Positions 33,413 to 38,294 of a DNA stretch of 38,294 nt are shown piece by piece (the stretch's first letter is position 1; the number at the start of each line of letters is the position of its first letter). The stretch comes from a candidate division KSB1 bacterium (lineage in GTDB: Bacteria > Zhuqueibacterota > Zhuqueibacteria > Oceanimicrobiales > Oceanimicrobiaceae), in assembly GCA_022562085.1 (NCBI GenBank), contig JADFPY010000010.1, positions 1 to 38,294 of the forward strand, in the 5' to 3' direction. Made by a program: the position numbers and the translations under genes. The notes beneath the pieces were generated by a model, which did no database searches, was not told the origin of the DNA, and worked only from the letters and a program-made list of their open reading frames with translations.

Positions 33413-34582
33413 ATGAAAAAAAACCTTTTATTGATTTTTCTACTTTCATTGCTATTGGCTTGCCAAAGTGATGAAAAACAGCCTGCAACCACAGACCTTG
33501 CTGCTATGACTCCGCAACCGGTTTCGCAGCGGAGCGGTCAGTTGGTCAATGATCAAATTTCAAACAGCCGAAGAACTGCAATTACCCGGGCAGTGGAAAA
33601 GGTGAGCGATGCAGTTTGCGGCATCAATGTTACCCAAATACGCCAGGCACGTCGTTCTAACTACTATGACGACCCTTTTCTCCGCTTCTTTTTCCCTGAG
33701 AGAATTCCGCGCCAGGCAATAAAGAGTCTGGGTTCCGGATTTTTGATTTCGGCCGAGGGTTTTATTTTAACCAACGAACATGTGGTCAGTAACGCAAGTG
33801 AAATCGTTGTTGTTTTATCGGACGGTTCCACCCACAACGCAGAAGTCGTTGGGTCGGATTTCATTACAGATATCGCCCTGATTAAAATTGAAGGGAAAAA
33901 TTATAATTATATCCAGTTTGGGAATTCAGAAGATGTTATTATTGGCGAGTGGGTGATTGCCCTTGGCAACCCTTTCGGCCTTTTTGAAATAAACTCAAAA
34001 CCTACTGTGACTGTTGGCGTGGTTAGTGCTGTAGATAGAGATTTTGGTCGGCAAAGTAACGACAGGGTGTACCAGGATATGATTCAAACCGATGCAGCGA
34101 TTAATCAGGGAAACAGCGGTGGGCCGCTTGTGAACAGTTTGGGTGAAGTCATTGGTATGAACACTTTTATTTACACCGGCAGCGATTACAATACCGGATC
34201 GATCGGTCTTGGTTTTGCCTTACCAAGTAATCATATAATCCGGGTCATCAAGGATCTTAAGGAGTACGGCGAAGTGAATAGACGGTTTCGCACCGGTCTC
34301 CAGGTTGATGATATTTCACCGATAGTAGCTCGATACTTTCGTTTAAGATCCAGTAACGGAGTCATTGTGACTGACGTTGAGAGAAACAGTTCAGCAGCCC
34401 GGGCCGGCCTTCAAGTTCGTGACATTATTCTTGAAGTAAATGGCAAAAAAATCGAGGATGAAAATGATATTTGGTCGGTCATTGAAAATTCCGATCTCCG
34501 CGGTGGTGATAAATTAAACTTTAAAGTTTTGCGGGATCAGCGAATTTTGAATATCTCGATGAAACTAGAAAGTGTCAATTGA
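33413..34582 (+). CDS. HtrA/Deg-family serine protease, lipoprotein
   Basis: A 389-residue periplasmic protease. ATG 33413 is chosen, not the longer frame that runs back into truA, because it starts a lipoprotein signal peptide with lipobox LLAC (C17). The trypsin-like triad is H123 (TNEHVV), D153 (ITDIAL) and S235 (GNSGGPL). One PDZ domain occupies about 285-389. DegP and DegQ have two PDZ domains; one PDZ matches DegS, but DegS is anchored by a helix rather than lipid. It probably degrades misfolded envelope proteins or cuts a signalling substrate. A low-complexity region (18-55) links the lipid anchor to the protease. Confidence 0.93.
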   Translation: MKKNLLLIFLLSLLLACQSDEKQPATTDLAAMTPQPVSQRSGQLVNDQISNSRRTAITRAVEKVSDAVCGINVTQIRQARRSNYYDDPFLRFFFPERIPRQAIKSLGSGFLISAEGFILTNEHVVSNASEIVVVLSDGSTHNAEVVGSDFITDIALIKIEGKNYNYIQFGNSEDVIIGEWVIALGNPFGLFEINSKPTVTVGVVSAVDRDFGRQSNDRVYQDMIQTDAAINQGNSGGPLVNSLGEVIGMNTFIYTGSDYNTGSIGLGFALPSNHIIRVIKDLKEYGEVNRRFRTGLQVDDISPIVARYFRLRSSNGVIVTDVERNSSAARAGLQVRDIILEVNGKKIEDENDIWSVIENSDLRGGDKLNFKVLRDQRILNISMKLESVN

Positions 34583-34594
34583 CAGGATTGAGTC

Positions 34595-35890
34595 TTGATT
34601 GAAAGATACTCACGGCCGGAAATGGCTGAAATCTGGAGCGACCAGAATAAATTCGCAACCTGGCTTAAGGTTGAAATACTGGCTTGTGAAGCGCTCGCTG
34701 AATTAGGAGAAATCCCAAAAGAAGCGGTTGCAAATATTAAGGAGAAGGCGAATTTTGACAGATCTCGAGTCCTTGAACTTGAAGAAACGGTCAAACACGA
34801 TGTGATCGCTTTTCTTACCAATGTGGCAGAATATGTCGGGCCGGACAGCCGGTACATTCATCTCGGCATGACTTCGTCTGACTTGCTGGACACGGCGTTA
34901 GCAAGTTTGATGCGGCAGGCCGGCGGTCTGCTCTTGGATGGCTTAAAAGGATTGAGAAAGGTCCTCGGCGAACGAGCAGTCGAATTTAAGAAGACCGTTT
35001 GTATTGGCCGCTCGCATGGAATTCATGCCGAACCGACCACGCTTGGCTTAAAATTGGCCTTGTGGCACGATGAAGTCGGCCGAGGCATCGAACGGTTGGA
35101 GCGCGCAATAGAAACGATATCAGTTGGCAAAATTTCAGGAGCGGTGGGTACATTTGCCCACATCAATCCGTGGGTTGAGTCGTATGTTTGTGCAAAATTA
35201 GATTTAAAGCCGGCCCCGGTTTCAACACAAATTGTACAGCGCGACCGGCATGCTGAGTTTTTGGGAGCGCTTGCTCTTATTGCAGCTTCTTTAGAAAAAT
35301 TTGCGACTGAAATTAGAAATTTGCAGCGCACTGAAATTTTGGAAGCCGAGGAGCCATTTACAAAGGGCCAAAAAGGATCGTCTGCAATGCCGCATAAAAG
35401 AAATCCGGTGGCCAGCGAGAATATTTCAGGCTTGGCCAGGTTGATCAGGGCAAATGCAAACGCAGCCTTGGAAAATATTGCTCTTTGGCATGAACGCGAC
35501 ATCAGTCATTCTTCAGTGGAACGGATAATCATTCCGGACAGCACCATTGCTCTGGACTATATGCTGCATCGCTTTACAAAGGTTATTTCCGATTGGGTCG
35601 TCTATCCTGAAAAGATGCTCGAAAATTTGCACATGACCAACGGCTTGATTTTTTCTCAGGCGATTCTTCTGGCCTTAGCCAAGAAGGGGATTACAAGAGA
35701 GGAAGCTTACCAATTGGTGCAAGGAAATGCAATGGAGGTTTGGGAGTCCGGTGGAAATTTTCGAGAAAAGGTTCTTGACGATGAGCGCATCGGCGTCCAT
35801 TTGAATAAAACTGAAATCGAATCCTGTTTTGACTTAGAGAAGGATCTTAAAAACGTTGACTTTATTTTTAAACGAATAGGTTTAAATTAA
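34595..35890 (+). CDS. purB: Adenylosuccinate lyase
   Basis: A 431-residue homotetrameric lyase acting twice in purine synthesis (SAICAR to AICAR, and adenylosuccinate to AMP). TTG 34595 gives MIERYSRPEMAEIWSDQNKF, the canonical start, with AGGA upstream. The catalytic histidine H141 lies in GRSHGIHAEPTT, the signature loop GSSAMPHKRNP is at 261-271 and includes the catalytic serine, and TSSDLLDT (93-100) is kept. It begins 12 bases after htrA and precedes purC. It is the first of three adjacent genes with TTG starts. Confidence 0.97.
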   Translation: MIERYSRPEMAEIWSDQNKFATWLKVEILACEALAELGEIPKEAVANIKEKANFDRSRVLELEETVKHDVIAFLTNVAEYVGPDSRYIHLGMTSSDLLDTALASLMRQAGGLLLDGLKGLRKVLGERAVEFKKTVCIGRSHGIHAEPTTLGLKLALWHDEVGRGIERLERAIETISVGKISGAVGTFAHINPWVESYVCAKLDLKPAPVSTQIVQRDRHAEFLGALALIAASLEKFATEIRNLQRTEILEAEEPFTKGQKGSSAMPHKRNPVASENISGLARLIRANANAALENIALWHERDISHSSVERIIIPDSTIALDYMLHRFTKVISDWVVYPEKMLENLHMTNGLIFSQAILLALAKKGITREEAYQLVQGNAMEVWESGGNFREKVLDDERIGVHLNKTEIESCFDLEKDLKNVDFIFKRIGLN

Positions 35891-35919
35891 CACGTTTTAA
35901 AACGAGGAGAGAGGTAAAA

Positions 35920-36642
35920 TTGAAAGAAGCAAAAAAGAAAAATAAACTGTACGAAGGAAAAGCTAAAATCGTTTATGAGACCGACAACGAGGATATTTAC
36001 ATCCAGGAGTTCAAGGACGATGCAACCGCGGGAGATGGCGCTAAGAAAGGCAAGATTAAGTCCAAGGGGATTGTCAACAACCAGGTTTCCGGCCATCTGT
36101 TCACTTATCTGGAAAGTTATCATGTTCCGACCCATTTCGTGAAAGCATTTTCTGACAGGGCCATGTTTATCAAAAAACTCGAAATGATACCCATAGAAGT
36201 GGTTATGCGAAATATCGCCACGGGGAGTCTCGTTAAGCGTTACGGGGTCGAGGAAGGAAAAGAGCTGGAACAACCCATTTTAGAATACTATCTTAAGGAT
36301 GACGCCAAGCACGATCCCATGATAAATGAAGATCATATTCTATCATTTGGCCATGCGGATGCTGAAGAATTAAAACAGATTCAACGCTTGACCAAGAAAA
36401 TAAATGCAGTCCTCAAATCGTTTTTTTACAGAAGGAATATGCTGCTGGTTGATTTCAAATTGGAATATGGTCGGTATAAGAATGGCAAAATTTGCCTTGG
36501 AGATGAGATTTCGCCGGACACATGCCGGTTCTGGGATATTGAGACCAACGAAAAATTGGACAAAGATAGATTCAGACAAGATCTGGGAAAAGTTGAAGAA
36601 GCTTATCAAGAAGTTTTAAAGCGCGTTTTAAAGGCGGGTTAA
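35920..36642 (+). CDS. purC: Phosphoribosylaminoimidazole-succinocarboxamide (SAICAR) synthase
   Basis: A 240-residue enzyme that joins aspartate to CAIR using ATP, the step before PurB. TTG 35920 follows a purine-rich GAGGAGAGAGG. Conserved segments are LYEGKAKIVYET, KDDATAGDGAKKG, MIPIEVVMRNIATGS, LVDFKLEYGR and GDEISPDTCRFWD. Length is standard for the bacterial single-domain form. Directly downstream of purB and 24 bases ahead of psd. Confidence 0.97.
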   Translation: MKEAKKKNKLYEGKAKIVYETDNEDIYIQEFKDDATAGDGAKKGKIKSKGIVNNQVSGHLFTYLESYHVPTHFVKAFSDRAMFIKKLEMIPIEVVMRNIATGSLVKRYGVEEGKELEQPILEYYLKDDAKHDPMINEDHILSFGHADAEELKQIQRLTKKINAVLKSFFYRRNMLLVDFKLEYGRYKNGKICLGDEISPDTCRFWDIETNEKLDKDRFRQDLGKVEEAYQEVLKRVLKAG

Positions 36643-36666
36643 CTGCTCACTTGAAGGGAAAGTAAG

Positions 36667-37311
36667 TTGAACAAAGAAGGTTTGGGAATCGTAGTCGGTA
36701 TGGTCTTGTTTAGCGGAATCTTAATTGCAGGTTCCCTGGTCACCGGGCATTTATATCTTAAGATTATTACGGGAGTAAGTGTTCTATTGACCGTTTTGGT
36801 CATATATTTTTTCCGCGATCCGGAGCGGGACATACCGGAGGGCGCCGACAATATTTTATCGCCCGCAGATGGGAAAGTGGTTGATATTCGGGAACAGTAT
36901 GAGGATGAGTTTTTGCATGAAAAGTGCACACGAGTCAGCATATTTCTATCGGTTTTTAATGTGCATGTCAATCGGATTCCCATTTCCGGAGATGTGAAAT
37001 ATTTTAGATACCAAAAGGGGGCTTTTGTAAATGCTTATAAAAGCGATGCCTCAGAAATAAATGAGCAAACAGTTATTGGAATTGAAAATGGAAAGTGTAA
37101 TATTTTGTTTAAACAAATTGCCGGTTTGATCGCGAGAAGAATTGTTTGTAATGTTAGAGAAGGCAACACGGTTAATTTGGGAGAAAGGTTTGGGATCATT
37201 AAATTTGGCTCAAGAGTTGATATCTTCTTCCCGAAAAACGTTGATGTTAAAGTTAAATTAAAAGAAAAAGTTAAAGGCGGACAAAGCATCATAGGAGTGA
37301 TAAAAACATGA
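36667..37311 (+). CDS. psd: Phosphatidylserine decarboxylase proenzyme, short (PSD-A) type
   Basis: A 214-residue proenzyme. TTG 36667 lies after AGGGAAAG. A hydrophobic N-terminus (about 5-45) anchors it to the membrane. YFFRDPERDIPEG, SPADGKV and FLSVFNVHVNRIP (with H) are typical. Self-cleavage should occur at G181-S182 in KFGSRVDIF, leaving a 33-residue alpha subunit with a pyruvoyl group. This FGSR form in place of LGST is usual for the short type. It converts phosphatidylserine to phosphatidylethanolamine; the synthase gene pssA follows with a four-base ATGA overlap. Confidence 0.95.
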   Translation: MNKEGLGIVVGMVLFSGILIAGSLVTGHLYLKIITGVSVLLTVLVIYFFRDPERDIPEGADNILSPADGKVVDIREQYEDEFLHEKCTRVSIFLSVFNVHVNRIPISGDVKYFRYQKGAFVNAYKSDASEINEQTVIGIENGKCNILFKQIAGLIARRIVCNVREGNTVNLGERFGIIKFGSRVDIFFPKNVDVKVKLKEKVKGGQSIIGVIKT

Positions 37312-38048
37312 TTAAAAGGAAAAGGGATATTGTTCCCAGCCTCTTTACAATGCTTAATTTATTCTTCGGATTTTTTGCGATTGTCATTGCAATCAAAGGT
37401 AATTTTGTGCAAGCCGCCTGGTTGATTATCATCGCAGGAATCTGGGATGGCATCGATGGGAAAATCGCCAGGATGACCCATACGTACAGCGAGTTTGGGA
37501 TTCAATTTGATTCGATCACCGATGTCGTATCGTTCGGTGTGGCGCCGTCTGTTTTAATTTATCAGTCCGTTTTCTATAAACTGGGGCCACTTGGGATTAT
37601 CTTAAGTTTCCTACCTCTCCTTTTGGCTGCAATCAGGCTATCAAGATTTAACGCGAACCTTGACGGGTTTGAGAAAGAAAACTTTACAGGTCTTCCCGTC
37701 CCGGTAATGGCCGCGACACTGGCTGCCTATGTGATTTTCAGTTACGATCTTTGGGAAGGAATGCGATTCGCACCGTTTTTAATTCCTTTGGTTCTTTTCC
37801 TTTGTTATCTAATGGTAAGCCACGTTGAATATGAAATGATGCCGAAATTTTCGTTTCGGGAGGGTAAGAAGAATTCAGTCCTGTTTATTATAATGCTCCT
37901 TGCGATTGCCGCCGTTGTCATTTTTAGACAAACAGCGGTCTTTCCGATGGCTCTTGGTTTTGTTTTGTATTTTTGGATTCGCTCTTTGGTACATCATCAT
38001 GGAGAGGAAGAAGATGAAAAATTGCTCGACGTATCTATTCCGGATTGA
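37308..38048 (+). CDS. pssA: CDP-diacylglycerol-serine O-phosphatidyltransferase
   Basis: A 246-residue membrane enzyme with the complete CDP-alcohol phosphotransferase motif: D50, G51, A54, R55, G64, D68 and D72 in WDGIDGKIARMTHTYS and the following residues, plus D47. About six to eight helices follow. It joins serine to CDP-diacylglycerol (made by CdsA at 25873) to give phosphatidylserine, which Psd decarboxylates. The start codon overlaps the psd stop, indicating translational coupling. The end has a charged tail (HHHGEEEDEK). Confidence 0.95.
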   Translation: MIKRKRDIVPSLFTMLNLFFGFFAIVIAIKGNFVQAAWLIIIAGIWDGIDGKIARMTHTYSEFGIQFDSITDVVSFGVAPSVLIYQSVFYKLGPLGIILSFLPLLLAAIRLSRFNANLDGFEKENFTGLPVPVMAATLAAYVIFSYDLWEGMRFAPFLIPLVLFLCYLMVSHVEYEMMPKFSFREGKKNSVLFIIMLLAIAAVVIFRQTAVFPMALGFVLYFWIRSLVHHHGEEEDEKLLDVSIPD

Positions 38049-38053
38049 ATGCG

Positions 38054-38294
38054 ATGATGACTGCTAAAGTTCATATTATGTTAAAGAAAGGTATTCTTGA
38101 CCCCCAGGGCAAGACGATTCATCACGCACTGGAAAATTTAGGCATTGATCAAATCGAAGAAGTCCGAATGGGGAAGTTGATTCAGTTGCAGCTCGGAGAC
38201 GTTCCTGAGGACGAGGCAGAAAACATCGCCAGGCAAGCCTGTACAAAACTTTTGGCTAATCCTGTAATTGAGGATTTCCGAATCGAATTAGTTA
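38054..38294 (+). CDS. purS: Phosphoribosylformylglycinamidine synthase subunit PurS (3' end cut by window)
   Basis: The frame from ATG 38054 (or the adjacent ATG 38057) encodes about 80 residues up to the window edge, nearly the whole of a normal PurS. Visible features are KVHIMLKKGILDPQGKTI, HALENLGIDQIEEVRMGK, EAENIARQACTKLLANPVI and EDFRIELV. PurS is the small structural subunit that bridges PurL and PurQ in the three-part FGAM synthase. The stop codon lies outside. purQ and purL may follow; this cannot be seen. Confidence 0.9.
   Translation, partial: MMTAKVHIMLKKGILDPQGKTIHHALENLGIDQIEEVRMGKLIQLQLGDVPEDEAENIARQACTKLLANPVIEDFRIELV

Noticed and set aside
1-38294. CRISPR arrays, tRNA/rRNA genes, integrase or transposase genes
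   Set aside because: No regularly spaced direct repeats, cloverleaf-like segments or mobile-element enzymes were found on reading both strands.

Overview
This 38.3 kb window (roughly 43% G+C by eye) looks like ordinary chromosomal sequence from a Gram-negative bacterium, most likely a deep FCB-type lineage (Calditrichota/KSB1-like). That placement is inferred from gene content: a PorV/FadL-type outer-membrane barrel fused to TPRs, a large TPR lipoprotein, PrsW, a partner-switching phosphatase with a STAS protein, HD-GYP, PqqD and OPT proteins, and a complete phosphatidylserine/phosphatidylethanolamine branch. No rRNA, tRNA, CRISPR array, insertion sequence or prophage was seen. Classic TTGACA/TATAAT-like promoters, good Shine-Dalgarno sequences and many GTG/TTG starts occur.

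Layout. (1) 1-8.3 kb, signalling: the end of a TPR protein, a PrsW-type membrane protease, a GAF-PP2C (RsbU/SpoIIE-type) phosphatase, a gap with two broken small genes, a von Willebrand A protein paired with a Mg-chelatase-like AAA+ ATPase, and a GAF-HD-GYP phosphodiesterase carrying an unusual insertion. (2) 8.3-16.5 kb, housekeeping: a YfcE-like phosphoesterase overlapping dnaG, a cysteine-desulfurase-like class V aminotransferase, a STAS antagonist with a strong promoter and terminator, an EF-G2-type GTPase overlapping a HIT protein, and mazG on the opposite strand. (3) 16.9-25.8 kb, one long plus-strand run: a membrane microprotein, a HAMP adenylate cyclase, the barrel-TPR fusion, a NusG-II protein, a Gx transporter, a TPR lipoprotein, then pyrK-pyrD. 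(4) 25.9-31.4 kb: cdsA, then a minus-strand set pointing to peptide uptake and breakdown (OPT transporter, PqqD-like protein, M20 and M29 peptidases). (5) 31.9-38.3 kb: ecfT-truA-htrA, then purB-purC-psd-pssA-purS, mixing purine and phospholipid synthesis.

How they fit together. CdsA, PssA and Psd form the CDP-diacylglycerol to phosphatidylethanolamine route. PurB, PurC and PurS belong to IMP synthesis, and PyrK/PyrD to UMP synthesis. The phosphatase and STAS protein are two parts of a partner-switching cascade whose kinase is not here. The least expected material lies in gaps: a broken lipoprotein start, a frameshifted 60-residue gene, an orphan 3' gene end with a terminator, and a decayed copy of an OPT-type N-terminus in front of the OPT transporter gene. 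I did not find a clearly new defence or mobile system. The strongest candidates for undescribed biology are the PqqD/peptidase/OPT set, the barrel-TPR/NusG-II/Gx run, and the VWA-AAA pair.
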